Shown here: in pieces, positions 1 to 8,298 of the stretch
How the letters are laid out: every line of letters starts with the position of its first letter
How positions within the stretch are numbered: position 1 is the stretch's first letter
Origin: Streptomyces sp. NBC_01244
Lineage (GTDB): Bacteria > Actinomycetota > Actinomycetes > Streptomycetales > Streptomycetaceae
Assembly: GCF_035987325.1 (NCBI RefSeq)
Contig: NZ_CP108488.1
Coordinates: 7,006,001 to 7,070,000, forward strand
Length of the DNA: 64,000 nt
Direction of reading: 5' to 3'
Translations under genes and position numbers: made by a program
The notes under the pieces: generated by a model
What the model saw: the letters and a program-made list of their open reading frames with translations, nothing else
What the model was told of the DNA's origin: nothing
Databases searched by the model: none

Positions 1-303
1 AAGCCCGACCGGCCCGAGGGCCCGTCGGGCACGGGCGCCGGCGAGAAGGGCGGGAAGACCCCGGACACCGGGAACTCCCCGAGCCCCTCGCACTCGAACG
101 GCAACCACACCCCGAAGCCCGACCCGGACCCCTCGGGTTCACCGGACCCCACCCCGACCCCGACCCCCACCCCGACTCCGACGCCCACGCCGACCCCGAC
201 GCCCACCCCGACCCCGACTCCCACGCCGGGCACCGGGAAGCCGACACCGGGCAGCGGTACGGGCAGCGGCACGGGCGCCGGCCAGGAGTCGCAGACGCCC
301 TGA
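1..303 (+). CDS. Partial CDS: Pro/Thr-rich C-terminal tail of an unidentified protein
   Basis: The reading frame is open from the first base and ends at a TGA at 301-303, giving the last 100 residues of a protein whose body lies outside the window. The visible part is low complexity: a Gly/Ser/Pro/Lys stretch, then about a dozen Pro-Thr dipeptides (roughly 148-228), then a Gly/Ser/Thr tail. In actinobacteria such PT repeats are common linkers or wall-spanning tails of secreted and membrane proteins, for example penicillin-binding proteins, but nothing here identifies the enzyme. Reading this frame as coding rests on the long open frame and the codon bias. Confidence 0.6.
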   Translation, partial: KPDRPEGPSGTGAGEKGGKTPDTGNSPSPSHSNGNHTPKPDPDPSGSPDPTPTPTPTPTPTPTPTPTPTPTPTPTPGTGKPTPGSGTGSGTGAGQESQTP

Positions 304-329
304 GGTCGCCCGGGCTCAGTCCCCGAGGC

Positions 330-1664
330 TCAGTCCCCCAGAACGCGCCGCAGGTAGTCGTTGCCGAAGACCCGGTTCGGGTCCAGCCGGTCCCGGAGCG
401 CGGTGAACTCCCCGAAGCGCGGGTAAACCCGGGCGAAGTACTCCGCGTCGCGCGTGTGCACCTTGCCCCAGTGCGGCCGTCCGCCGTACTCGGTGAAGAT
501 CCGCTCGGCGGCCGTGAAGTAGGCCTGGTACGGGGTGCCCTTGTACATGTGCACCGCGATGTACGCGCTCTCGCGGTCCGAGGCCGTCGACAGGGTGATG
601 TCGTCCGCCGGAGCCGTCCGCACCTCCACCGGGAAGCTGATCCGCAGGCCGGAGCGGTCCACCATGGCCTTCAGCTCCCGCAGCGCCTCGACGACGCGCT
701 CGCGCGGAAGGGCGTACTCCATCTCCACGAACCGCACCCGGCGCGGGCTGGTGAACACCTTGTACGGGATGTCCGTGTAGGTGCGCGCAGACAGGGCGCG
801 GCTCGCGATCCGGGCGATGGAGGGGATGGCCGCCGGGACGGCGCGGCCGAAGGAGTTGACGGCCTGGAAGAGGCCGTTGGACAGCAGCTCGTCCTCGACC
901 CAGGCGGAGACCGCTCCGGGCGGGGCGGCCGGGCCCTGGCTGCGGTTGTTGCGCTTGGTGTTGCAGTTGCCGGTGTGCGGGAACCAGTAGAACTCGAAGT
1001 GCTCGTTCTCCGCGTGGTGCTGGTCGAACTCGGCCGTCACCCGGTCGAAGGTCATCGGCTCCTCACGGGCGGTCAGGAAGAAGAGCGGTTCCACGGCGAA
1101 GGTGATCGCGGTGACGACGCCGAGGGCTCCTATGCCGAGGCGGGCCGCCGCGAAGACGTCCGGATTCTCCTTCTCGGAGCAGGTGAGCAGTGCCCCGTCC
1201 GCCGTGACCAGTTCCAGCCCGCGGATCTGGGCGGCGATGGAGGCCGAGTCGCGGCCGGTTCCGTGGGTTCCGGTGCTGGTGGCGCCCGAGACCGTCTGCT
1301 CCATGATGTCGCCCATGTTGGTGAGCGACAGGCCCTCCTCGGCGAGGGCCAGGTTGAGGTCCTTGAGGACCGTGCCCGCCGCCACGGTGACGGTCCCGGC
1401 GTTCCGGTCGATCACCTGGATCCCGGCCAGCGCCTGCGGGCGGACCAGTACGCCGTCGGTCGCGGCGGCCGCGGTGAAGGAGTGGCCGGTGCCGACCGCC
1501 TTCACCTTCAGCCCGTCCGTGGCGGCCCGGCGGACCGCCTCCCGGAGCTCCCCGACCGATGCCGGGGTGACCACGCGCGCGGGCGTCGCGCTGACGTTGC
1601 CCGCCCAGTTATGCCACGCGGCGGTCCGTGTCCCGCTGCTGCCTGTTGTCCCCGTCGTCGCCAT
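330..1664 (-). CDS. FAD-linked oxidase, aldonolactone/alditol oxidase family
   Basis: 444 residues. The N-terminal half has the FAD-binding fold of the vanillyl-alcohol-oxidase superfamily, with VGTGHSF around residues 57-63, whose His aligns with the covalent FAD-attachment His of alditol and gulonolactone oxidases, and SGATSTGTHGTG around residue 127. The C-terminal part has the HWGK motif (about residue 398) typical of the ALO domain. The enzyme probably oxidises a sugar alcohol or aldonolactone with O2 as acceptor; the substrate cannot be read from the sequence. Its start overlaps the end of the upstream MFS transporter gene by 56 bp, so the two are probably co-transcribed and may be translationally coupled. 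Family assignment is good, exact reaction uncertain. Confidence 0.85.
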   Translation of the reverse strand: MATTGTTGSSGTRTAAWHNWAGNVSATPARVVTPASVGELREAVRRAATDGLKVKAVGTGHSFTAAAATDGVLVRPQALAGIQVIDRNAGTVTVAAGTVLKDLNLALAEEGLSLTNMGDIMEQTVSGATSTGTHGTGRDSASIAAQIRGLELVTADGALLTCSEKENPDVFAAARLGIGALGVVTAITFAVEPLFFLTAREEPMTFDRVTAEFDQHHAENEHFEFYWFPHTGNCNTKRNNRSQGPAAPPGAVSAWVEDELLSNGLFQAVNSFGRAVPAAIPSIARIASRALSARTYTDIPYKVFTSPRRVRFVEMEYALPRERVVEALRELKAMVDRSGLRISFPVEVRTAPADDITLSTASDRESAYIAVHMYKGTPYQAYFTAAERIFTEYGGRPHWGKVHTRDAEYFARVYPRFGEFTALRDRLDPNRVFGNDYLRRVLGD

Positions 1665-2895
1665 CGTTGGAAGGCTCCTCCCCTTGCGCCGGCCTCGTCA
1701 GCCGGCGGTAACCCGCGAACGCAACCGCCGCCGCGGCGGCCCCCGCCGAGATGGAGACGACGTACCCGGTCTTCGCGCCGGCGGCGTCGATGACCCAGCC
1801 GGCCACGGAGGACCCGAGCGCGACCCCGACCGCGAGCCCGGTGCCCGTCCAGGTCATCCCCTCGGTCAGCTTCGCGCGTGGTACGTGCGCCTCGATCAGG
1901 GCCATCGTGGTGATCATCGTGGGAGCGATGGCGAGGCCCGAAACGAAGAGCGCCACGGCCAGAAACGGAAGGTTCCCGGCCAGTAGGAGGGGGATCATAC
2001 TCACGGCCATCGCACAGATGCCCAGCACCCACCTGCGTTCGGCCTTGCCCTTGAGGTGCAGCAGGCCGAAGACGATGCCGGCGAGGCAGGAACCGACCGC
2101 CCAGACGGCGAGGATGAAGCTGGCCCACGCCTTGTGCCCCTGCTCCTCGGCGAAGGCCAGCGTGACCACGTCGATGGAGCCGAAGATGGCCCCGGTGGCC
2201 ACGAAGGTGGCCACCAGCACCTGGAGTCCGGGGGAGCGCAGCGCCGAGGCCCGGTCGGCGTCCTCGCCGCGCGGGTGCGGGGCCGGCTCGGTGGCGCGCT
2301 GCGCGGTCAGCCACCACACGCCCACCAGCAGGCAGACCGCGGCGACCAGCGGGCCCGCCTCGGGGAACCAGGTGGTGGAGAGTCCGATGGCCAGGATCGG
2401 CCCGAAGATGAAGCAGACCTCGTCCAGGACGGACTCCAGGGAGTACGCCGTGTGCAGTTCGCGCGGCGAGTCCCGGTAGATGGCCGTCCACCGGGCCCGG
2501 ATCATCGCGCCCACGCTGGGTACGCAGCCCGCGAGCGCGGCGAAGACGAACAGCGTCCAGTCGGGCGCGTGGTTGGCCGCGCACAGCAGCAGCCCGGAGA
2601 CGGCGAGGACCGCGAGCAGGCTCGCCGGGCGCAGGACGCGGCGCTGGCCGTACTGGTCGACCAGGCGCGAGACCTGCGGGCCCATCGCGGCGGCGGAGAG
2701 CGCGAGGGTGGCGGTGAGGGCGCCGGCCAGCGAGTACCGGCCGGTGAGCTCGGAGATCATCGTCAGGATGCCGATGCCGACCATGGAGAGCGGCAGCCGG
2801 CCTATGAGGCCGGCCGCGCTGAAGCCCCGGCTCCCGGGGGCGGCGAAGATCGCGCGGTAGGGACTGGGCAAGGTGCCCTCCGTAAGGGACGTCAT
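1609..2895 (-). CDS. MFS transporter
   Basis: 428 residues with about twelve hydrophobic segments and the compact two-bundle layout of major facilitator permeases. The N-terminal half contains a first helix ending near [11 protein letters not shown] and an [14 protein letters not shown] stretch, matching the charged loop 2-3 MFS signature (GxLaDrxGrr-like). This is a 12-helix drug or metabolite efflux type of the kind common in Streptomyces; the substrate is unknown. The final ~18 codons overlap the FAD oxidase gene in another frame. The start at 2895 is the first good Met ahead of the first helix. The divergent hemH starts 168 bp away, so the intergenic region probably holds promoters for both. 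Confidence 0.85.
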   Translation of the reverse strand: MTSLTEGTLPSPYRAIFAAPGSRGFSAAGLIGRLPLSMVGIGILTMISELTGRYSLAGALTATLALSAAAMGPQVSRLVDQYGQRRVLRPASLLAVLAVSGLLLCAANHAPDWTLFVFAALAGCVPSVGAMIRARWTAIYRDSPRELHTAYSLESVLDEVCFIFGPILAIGLSTTWFPEAGPLVAAVCLLVGVWWLTAQRATEPAPHPRGEDADRASALRSPGLQVLVATFVATGAIFGSIDVVTLAFAEEQGHKAWASFILAVWAVGSCLAGIVFGLLHLKGKAERRWVLGICAMAVSMIPLLLAGNLPFLAVALFVSGLAIAPTMITTMALIEAHVPRAKLTEGMTWTGTGLAVGVALGSSVAGWVIDAAGAKTGYVVSISAGAAAAAVAFAGYRRLTRPAQGEEPSNDGDDGDNRQQRDTDRRVA

Positions 2896-3062
2896 TGGCC
2901 CATACAGGTTACGGCCGCACCCAAGCCGCCCGCGCGGGGAGGAACCGGACAGCGGCCGGAGGGGCCCGTACCTCGGGCCGAGCGGTCCGTACCCCGGGCC
3001 GAGCGGTCCCGGACGCCGGGCCTGTTTTCCGCGCGGCGGCGGCGGGTGGCAGGATTCGAAGC

Positions 3063-4238
3063 ATGTCTGACCAGCTCCGCGCCTGCGCCCCCGGCTCGGC
3101 CGAAGGCCCCGCCGCCCCCTACGACGCCCTCCTGCTGCTGTCCTTCGGCGGCCCCGAGGGGCCCGACGACGTCGTGCCGTTCCTGGAGAACGTCACGCGC
3201 GGGCGCGGCATCCCGCGCGAGCGGCTCAAGGAGGTCGGGCAGCACTACTTCGGCTTCGGCGGCGTCAGCCCGATCAACGGCCAGAACCGCGAGCTGCTGG
3301 ACGCCCTGCGCAAGGACTTCGCCGGGCACGGGCTGGACCTGCCGGTCTACTGGGGCAACCGCAACTGGGCCCCGTACCTGAACGACGTGATGCGCGAGAT
3401 GGCCGCCGACGGGCGCCGCCGCATCGCCGTGCTCGCGACCAGCGCCTACGCCTCGTACTCGGGCTGCCGGCAGTACCGCGAGAACCTCGCGGACGCGCTC
3501 GCGCTGCTGGTCGAGGAGGGCGTGGCCGAGGCCGACCTGCCGAAGGTCGACAAGCTGCGGCACTACTTCAACCACCCCGGCTTCGTGCAGCCCATGATCG
3601 ACGGGGTGCTCGCCTCCCTGGCCTCGCTGCCCGAGGAGGTCCGCTCCGGCGCGCACCTGGCCTTCACCACGCACTCCATCCCGAACGCGGCCGCGGACAC
3701 CTCCGGCCCGGTCGAGGACCACACCGCGAACGGCGAGGGCGGGGCCTACGTCAAGCAGCACCTGGACGTCGCGAAGCTGATCGCCGACGCGGTCCGCGCC
3801 GAGACCGGCACCGAGCTGCCCTGGGAGCTCGTCTACCAGTCGCGCAGCGGCGCCCCGCACGTCCCGTGGCTGGAGCCGGACATCTGCGACCACCTGGAGG
3901 CCCTGCACACGGCGGGCGCCCCGGCGGTGGTCATGGTGCCGATCGGCTTCGTCTCGGACCACATGGAGGTGCTGTACGACCTCGACACGGAGGCGACGGC
4001 GAAGGCCGCCGAGCTGGGGCTGCCCGTCGCCCGCTCGGCCACGGTCGGCGCCGACCCCCGGTTCGCGGCGGCGGTACGGGACCTCGTGCTGGAGCGGGCC
4101 GCGGCGGAACGCGGGGAGGCCGTGGAGCGTTGCGCGCTCGGGCTGCTCGGAGCCGGCCACGACCTGTGCGCGGTGGGCTGCTGCCCGGCGCGCGGACCCC
4201 GGCCGGCGGCCGCGGGCGTGGACAGCCCCTACGCGTAG
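3063..4238 (+). CDS. hemH: Ferrochelatase (actinobacterial, coproporphyrin-type)
   Basis: 391 residues from ATG 3063. The enzyme inserts ferrous iron into the porphyrin; in actinobacteria the homologous enzyme (CpfC/HemH) uses coproporphyrin III. Visible signatures are [14 protein letters not shown] near the N-terminus, FTTHSIP with the catalytic His at residue 204, [16 protein letters not shown], and [13 protein letters not shown] carrying the acidic residues opposite the His. The C-terminus has a Cys cluster (ERCALG then DLCAVGCC), and an internal Cys sits in YSGCRQY. This is the arrangement expected for a [2Fe-2S]-containing actinobacterial ferrochelatase. A longer in-frame upstream extension exists but is compositionally unlike the family, so I start at 3063. 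The inositol monophosphatase gene begins 7 bp after the stop. Confidence 0.95.
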   Translation: MSDQLRACAPGSAEGPAAPYDALLLLSFGGPEGPDDVVPFLENVTRGRGIPRERLKEVGQHYFGFGGVSPINGQNRELLDALRKDFAGHGLDLPVYWGNRNWAPYLNDVMREMAADGRRRIAVLATSAYASYSGCRQYRENLADALALLVEEGVAEADLPKVDKLRHYFNHPGFVQPMIDGVLASLASLPEEVRSGAHLAFTTHSIPNAAADTSGPVEDHTANGEGGAYVKQHLDVAKLIADAVRAETGTELPWELVYQSRSGAPHVPWLEPDICDHLEALHTAGAPAVVMVPIGFVSDHMEVLYDLDTEATAKAAELGLPVARSATVGADPRFAAAVRDLVLERAAAERGEAVERCALGLLGAGHDLCAVGCCPARGPRPAAAGVDSPYA

Positions 4239-4245
4239 CAGGCCG

Positions 4246-5109
4246 GTGAGCGCAGTGAAGTCCGTACGAGTCGAGGAACGGGAGCCGGGCGTGATCTCCG
4301 AAGACGTGATCTCCGAAGAACTGAAGACCGAACTGCTGGACGTGGCCCTGGAGGCGGCCGGCCGGGCGGGCGCGCTGCTGAGGGACGGGCGGCCCGCCGA
4401 TCTGGCGGTCGCCTCGACCAAGACGAGCCCGATCGACGTGGTGACCGAGATGGACATCGCGGCCGAGAAGCTGATCACCGGCATCCTCGGGGAGCGGCGG
4501 CCCGAGGACGGGCTGCTGGGCGAGGAGGGCTCCGAATCGGTGGGCACCAGCGGCGTGCGGTGGGTCATCGACCCGCTCGACGGCACGGTGAACTACCTCT
4601 ACGGGCTGCCGACCTGGGGCGTGTCCATCGCGGCCGAGTACCGCGGCCGGACGGTGGCCGGGGTCGTGGCGGCGCCGATGCGCGGGGAGACGTACCACGC
4701 GGTGCTGGGCCGCGGGGCCTGGCTGGGCGGGGTCCGCCTCGCCTGCCGGCCGGCCGCCCCGCTGGACCAGGCGCTGATCGGCACCGGATTCGCGTACGTC
4801 CAGAGCCGCCGGGCGCACCAGGCCGACGTCGCGCAGCGGATCATCCCGCTGGTCCGGGACGTCCGGCGCGGCGGTTCGGCGGCGATCGACCTGTGCGACG
4901 TGGCCGCCGGACGGCTGGACGGGTACTGGGAGCGCGGGCTGAACCCCTGGGACCTGGCGGCGGGCGAGCTGATCGCGCGGGAGGCCGGCGCGGTCACGGG
5001 CGGCAGGCCCGGAGAGCCCGCCTCGGGCGAGCTCGCGCTGGCCGCGACCCCCGCGGTGTTCGCCTCGCTGCGGCCGCTGCTGGAGGAAGCCGGGGCCTGG
5101 CACGACTGA
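4246..5109 (+). CDS. Inositol monophosphatase family protein
   Basis: 287 residues from GTG 4246 (GTG 4255 is an alternative). Mg2+-dependent phosphatase fold: the metal-site motif DPLDGTVNYLYG begins at residue 109, an acidic metal-ligand stretch precedes it (GEEGSE), and the C-terminal LNPWDLAAGELIAREAGA gives the WDxxA signature that closes the site. Substrates in this family include inositol-1-phosphate, histidinol phosphate and fructose-1,6-bisphosphate; the sequence does not choose between them. It follows hemH by only 7 bp and is probably in the same transcript. A hairpin at 5197-5232 ends the unit. Confidence 0.9.
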   Translation: MSAVKSVRVEEREPGVISEDVISEELKTELLDVALEAAGRAGALLRDGRPADLAVASTKTSPIDVVTEMDIAAEKLITGILGERRPEDGLLGEEGSESVGTSGVRWVIDPLDGTVNYLYGLPTWGVSIAAEYRGRTVAGVVAAPMRGETYHAVLGRGAWLGGVRLACRPAAPLDQALIGTGFAYVQSRRAHQADVAQRIIPLVRDVRRGGSAAIDLCDVAAGRLDGYWERGLNPWDLAAGELIAREAGAVTGGRPGEPASGELALAATPAVFASLRPLLEEAGAWHD

Positions 5110-5138
5110 GCGGGCGCCGGCCCCCCGGGACGGGCTCC

Positions 5139-5190
5139 AGGGCACGTCACAGGCACGCAGCAGGGCACGTCACAGGGCACGTCACAGGGC
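5139..5190. repeat. Short direct repeats (12-mer AGGGCACGTCAC, three copies)
   Basis: Copies start at 5139, 5162 and 5174, and a partial fourth at 5186. The second and third are exactly adjacent. They lie in the gap between the inositol monophosphatase stop and the convergent small gene, just before the terminator hairpin. Each unit contains CACGTCAC. Function unknown; this may be slippage in intergenic DNA. Confidence 0.6.
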
Positions 5191-5196
5191 ATGAAG

Positions 5197-5232
5197 GAAC
5201 CCCGGCGGCCGGGTGGCGGCCTCCGGGGTCCG
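5197..5232. terminator. Bidirectional hairpin terminator between convergent genes
   Basis: A CCCCGG-C-GGCCG arm pairs with CGGCC-T-CCGGGG with one internal mismatch, about 90 bp past the phosphatase stop and 26 bp before the stop of the convergent 57-aa gene. There is no U-tract, as is usual in Streptomyces. Confidence 0.55.
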
Positions 5233-5257
5233 GGGGGTGTGGGTACGGCGGCTGGAA

Positions 5258-5431
5258 TCAGCAGGCGGAGACGGTGACCGGAACGCCGTGATCGGCGGCG
5301 ATGCGCTGGAGGTCTTCCAGCTCCGCCTGTTCCACTTCCACGAGGAAGTCGTCGCCCGTCTCGCGAGCCTGCCTGAGGTCCGACTGTGTGCTCCTGATGC
5401 GCTGCAGGAGACCCGCGGTGAATGCGTCCAT
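5258..5431 (-). CDS. Small acidic protein, 57 aa, unknown function
   Basis: 57 residues from ATG 5431 (MDAFTAGLLQRI...), preceded by a purine-rich GAGGGGG about 10 bases upstream. It is mostly helical and amphipathic with many Glu/Asp and Gln residues and could form a short coiled coil; one Cys is at the very C-terminus. No signal peptide or membrane segment. I do not recognise a family. A longer in-frame extension to 5581 exists, but its residues look like translated non-coding DNA. It lies between the phosphatase gene and the divergent cutR. Confidence 0.6.
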   Translation of the reverse strand: MDAFTAGLLQRIRSTQSDLRQARETGDDFLVEVEQAELEDLQRIAADHGVPVTVSAC

Positions 5432-5701
5432 GATGGGTTCGCCCCCTCTTCGTGGGTCGGCGGCGGCACGTGGCAGTGCGCCGTCAGGGAGGTGTTCGGG
5501 GTGTGAAGTCGTCCTCCCCGCCGCCTTGGCCCCAGAAACCTCGTAAGGCGAGGGAATCCTCACTTCCGTCCCTGGAGTCACCTCCCGAGTCGCCCCCCGG
5601 CCACCGGCGAGCGGCGTCTTACAGCCGGTTTACCGGCGAAAGGGGCAGGATGGAGGCCACATGACACCCCTGCCCTGACGGGCTCTGAGGAAGGAAACGA
5701 C

Positions 5702-6355
5702 GTGCGCGTACTCGTCGTCGAGGACGAGCAGCTGCTCGCCGATGCGGTGGCCACCGGACTGCGCCGGGAGGCCATGGCCGTGGACGTCGTGTACGACGGC
5801 GCCGCGGCCCTGGAGCGCGTCGGAGTGAACGACTACGACGTGGTCGTGCTCGACCGGGATCTCCCGCTCGTGCACGGCGACGACGTGTGCCGGAAGATCG
5901 TGGAGCTCGGCATGCCCACCCGCGTGCTCATGCTGACGGCCTCCGGCGACGTGAGCGACCGGGTCGAGGGCCTGGAGATCGGGGCGGACGACTACCTGCC
6001 CAAGCCCTTCGCGTTCACCGAGCTCACCGCCCGGGTACGGGCCCTCGGCCGCCGGACCACGGTCGCGCTGCCCCCCGTGCTGGAGCGCGCCGGCATCAAG
6101 CTCGACCCGAACCGGCGCGAGGTGTTCCGCGAGGGCAAGGAGGTGCAGCTGGCGCCGAAGGAGTTCGCGGTGCTGGAGGTCCTCATGCGCAGCGAGGGCA
6201 CGGTCGTGTCCGCCGAGCAGCTCCTGGAGAAGGCGTGGGACGAGAACACGGATCCCTTCACCAACGTGGTGCGCGTGACGGTGATGACGCTGCGCCGAAA
6301 GCTGGGGGAGCCGCCGGTCATCGTGACCGTCCCCGGTTCCGGCTACCGGATCTGA
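5702..6355 (+). CDS. cutR: Two-component response regulator CutR (OmpR family)
   Basis: 217 residues from GTG 5702, preceded by GAGGAAGGAAACGAC (good SD). Receiver domain at 1-115 with the acidic pocket EDE at 7-9 and phospho-acceptor Asp51 in VVVLDRDLP; conserved Lys in the LPKPF motif. The C-terminal winged-helix DNA-binding domain ends in VTVPGSGYRI. It matches CutR of Streptomyces, partner of CutS, originally linked to copper metabolism and to repression of actinorhodin production in S. lividans, and more recently to secretion or envelope quality control (recalled literature). cutS starts 6 bp downstream, so the two are one operon. Confidence 0.92.
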   Translation: MRVLVVEDEQLLADAVATGLRREAMAVDVVYDGAAALERVGVNDYDVVVLDRDLPLVHGDDVCRKIVELGMPTRVLMLTASGDVSDRVEGLEIGADDYLPKPFAFTELTARVRALGRRTTVALPPVLERAGIKLDPNRREVFREGKEVQLAPKEFAVLEVLMRSEGTVVSAEQLLEKAWDENTDPFTNVVRVTVMTLRRKLGEPPVIVTVPGSGYRI

Positions 6356-6360
6356 CGCGG

Positions 6361-7605
6361 GTGGCCGCGACCCCGGCGCCACCGGCGGCGCCACCGAAAC
6401 CGACCTGGGACCCCGGCCAGCCCGAGGGTCCCTTCCCTTGGCTGCGGCCGACCATCCGGATACGTCTCACGCTGCTGTACGGCGGGATGTTCCTGATCGC
6501 CGGCATCCTGCTGCTGTCGATCATCTACCTGCTGTCGGCGCAGGCGCTGCGGCAGGGCAACGCGCTGCCGTTCACGATCGTGGGCGGCGGCCCGATCCAG
6601 GTCACGAGCAGTTGTCCCGGCGTGAGCGGTACGGGCCAGATGCCCGACCAGTTCAACGCCGCGATCAACACGTGCATCCTCGAACAGCGCCGGCACGCGC
6701 TGGACGATCTGCTCAGCCGCTCGCTGATGGCGCTGATGGGCCTGAGCATCATCGCCTTCGCCTTCGGCTACGCGATGGCCGGCCGGGTGCTCTCGCCGCT
6801 CGGCAAGATCACCCGGACCGCCCGCCGGGTCGTCGGCTCCGACCTGACCCGGCGGATCGAGCTCGACGGCCCGGACGACGAGCTCAAGGAGCTCGCCGAC
6901 ACCTTCGACGAGATGCTCGACCGGCTGGAGCGGGCCTTCACGGCCCAGCAGCGGTTCGTGGCCAACGCCTCGCACGAGCTGCGGACCCCGCTGGCCATCA
7001 ACCGGACGCTGCTGGAGGTGCACCTCTCCGATCCCGGGGCTCCAGTGGAGCTCCAGCAGCTCGGCAAGACCCTGCTCGCCACCAACGAACGCAGCGAGCA
7101 GCTGGTCGAGGGCCTGCTGCTGCTGGCCCGCAGCGACAACCAGATCATCGAGCGCAAGCCCGTGGACCTGGCGGAGGTGGCCTCGCGCGCCCTCGACCAG
7201 GCGCGCGGGGAGGCGCAGGCCAAGGGCGTGGAGATCCGCGGGGAGCGCGCGCTGGCCGTCGTCCAGGGCAACGGTGTGCTGCTGGAGCGGATCGCGCTCA
7301 ACCTGGTGCAGAACGCCGTTCGCTACAACGTGCCCGAGGGCGGCTGGGTGGAGGTCACCACCGAGGCCGTGCACGGGCAGGCTGTCCTGCTGGTATCGAA
7401 CACGGGTCCCGTGGTTCCCGCGTACGAGGTGGACAACCTCTTCGAGCCCTTCAGACGGCTGCGTACGGAGCGCACGGGCAGCGACAAGGGTGTCGGGCTC
7501 GGCCTCTCCATCGCGCGCTCCGTGGCGCGCGCACACGGCGGGAGGATCCAGGCGGTCCCGCGCGAGGGCGGTGGCCTCGTGATGCGTGTCACTCTGCCCT
7601 TGTGA
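6361..7605 (+). CDS. cutS: Sensor histidine kinase CutS
   Basis: 414 residues from GTG 6361, five bases after the cutR stop. A Pro-rich cytoplasmic N-terminus is followed by TM1 (LTLLYGGMFLIAGILLLSII), an extracytoplasmic loop of about 70 residues with two Cys residues (SSCPG and NTCIL), TM2 (LMALMGLSIIAFAFGYAMAG), a HAMP linker, HisKA with His205 in ANASHELRTPLA, and a HATPase domain with N-box NLVQNAVRYN and G-boxes GVGLGLSIA. The paired extracellular Cys residues are the notable sensory feature and would suit redox or disulfide sensing. It is the partner of CutR. A hairpin at 7720-7757 may end the transcript. Confidence 0.92.
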   Translation: MAATPAPPAAPPKPTWDPGQPEGPFPWLRPTIRIRLTLLYGGMFLIAGILLLSIIYLLSAQALRQGNALPFTIVGGGPIQVTSSCPGVSGTGQMPDQFNAAINTCILEQRRHALDDLLSRSLMALMGLSIIAFAFGYAMAGRVLSPLGKITRTARRVVGSDLTRRIELDGPDDELKELADTFDEMLDRLERAFTAQQRFVANASHELRTPLAINRTLLEVHLSDPGAPVELQQLGKTLLATNERSEQLVEGLLLLARSDNQIIERKPVDLAEVASRALDQARGEAQAKGVEIRGERALAVVQGNGVLLERIALNLVQNAVRYNVPEGGWVEVTTEAVHGQAVLLVSNTGPVVPAYEVDNLFEPFRRLRTERTGSDKGVGLGLSIARSVARAHGGRIQAVPREGGGLVMRVTLPL

Positions 7606-7989
7606 GCGCGACCACCCCGTGTTCGCTGTTGGCTGAATGCTTGGGTCATGAAGGCAGTGACTTCTGTGCGATCGATCACAGTGTCGAGTGTCCGGTCATA
7701 TGCGTTCAGTGACCTTGGCGGGGCCGGAAAGCCCGGGAAGTCCGGGTTTCCGGCCCCCCTAGCGGCGGGAAATACATGGGGTGGCGTTTGTGCAAGACGG
7801 CCCCCGGACCGTGTACGGTCCCGGTCGTCATCCCAGCCAATCGCTCTTCCGAATGTGCGGCTGGGTGTCGATTGAGTAACAGACCTTGATGTGAGGCAAA
7901 ATCTCCGCCTCAGGTCGGGCACAAGTCCGGCCTCTCGCGCGTTACGTGCGCTGAGACACCCGCTAAATCCCAGAGGGGGAGAGCGAACT
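7606..7989. other. 384-bp intergenic region between cutS and the DUF4193 gene
   Basis: No gene is seen. It contains an imperfect palindrome TGTGCGATCGATCACA (about 7666-7681), the strong hairpin at 7720-7757, and about 230 bp of probable promoter and leader before the DUF4193 gene, which has a good ribosome-binding site (GAGGGGGAGAG at about 7973-7983). Confidence 0.6.
7720..7757 (+). terminator. Hairpin terminator downstream of cutRS
   Basis: GGGGCCGGAAA(G)CCCGG pairs with CCGGGTTTCCGGCCCC, leaving one bulged G and a five-base loop. It lies 115 bp after the cutS stop and about 230 bp before the next gene, as expected of a Streptomyces terminator without a U-tract. Confidence 0.65.
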
Positions 7990-8286
7990 ATGGCAACGGA
8001 CTACGACACCCCGCGCAAGACCGACGACGACGTAGACAACGACAGCATCGAAGAGCTGAAGGCTCGTCGCAACGAGAAGTCGTCCTCGAACGTCGACCTG
8101 GACGAAATCGACAACGCGGAGGGCCTCGACCTGCCCGGCGCAGACCTCTCCAACGAGGAACTGGCCGTACGGGTCCTGCCGAAGCAGGCCGACGAGTTCA
8201 CCTGCACGAGCTGCTTCCTGGTGCACCACCGCAGCCAGCTGGCACGCGAGAAGAACGGTCAGCCGATCTGCCGCGAATGCGACTGA
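7990..8286 (+). CDS. DUF4193 zinc-ribbon protein
   Basis: 98 residues from ATG 7990 with SD AGAGGGGGAGAG. The acidic N-terminal two thirds (MATDYDTPRKTDDDVDNDS...) is followed by a C-terminal four-Cys zinc ribbon, CTSC at about 77-80 and CREC near the end. The layout and length match DUF4193, a single-copy actinobacterial family next to dut and DUF3093. Function unknown; RNA-polymerase or nucleic-acid contact is a plausible guess for an acidic zinc-ribbon protein. The long upstream region suggests its own promoter, and a hairpin overlaps the start of the following gene. Confidence 0.88.
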   Translation: MATDYDTPRKTDDDVDNDSIEELKARRNEKSSSNVDLDEIDNAEGLDLPGADLSNEELAVRVLPKQADEFTCTSCFLVHHRSQLAREKNGQPICRECD

Positions 8287-8298
8287 GAGGCGTCGGCC

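Noticed and set aside
144..228. CCGACCCC-type tandem repeats at the left edge, considered as a DNA repeat element
   Set aside because: They are in frame and encode Pro-Thr dipeptides, so explained by the coding tail.
7666..7681. TGTGCGATCGATCACA considered as a Crp-type operator upstream of DUF4193
   Set aside because: The inner bases are not symmetric and the spacing differs from GTG-N6-CAC; not supported.
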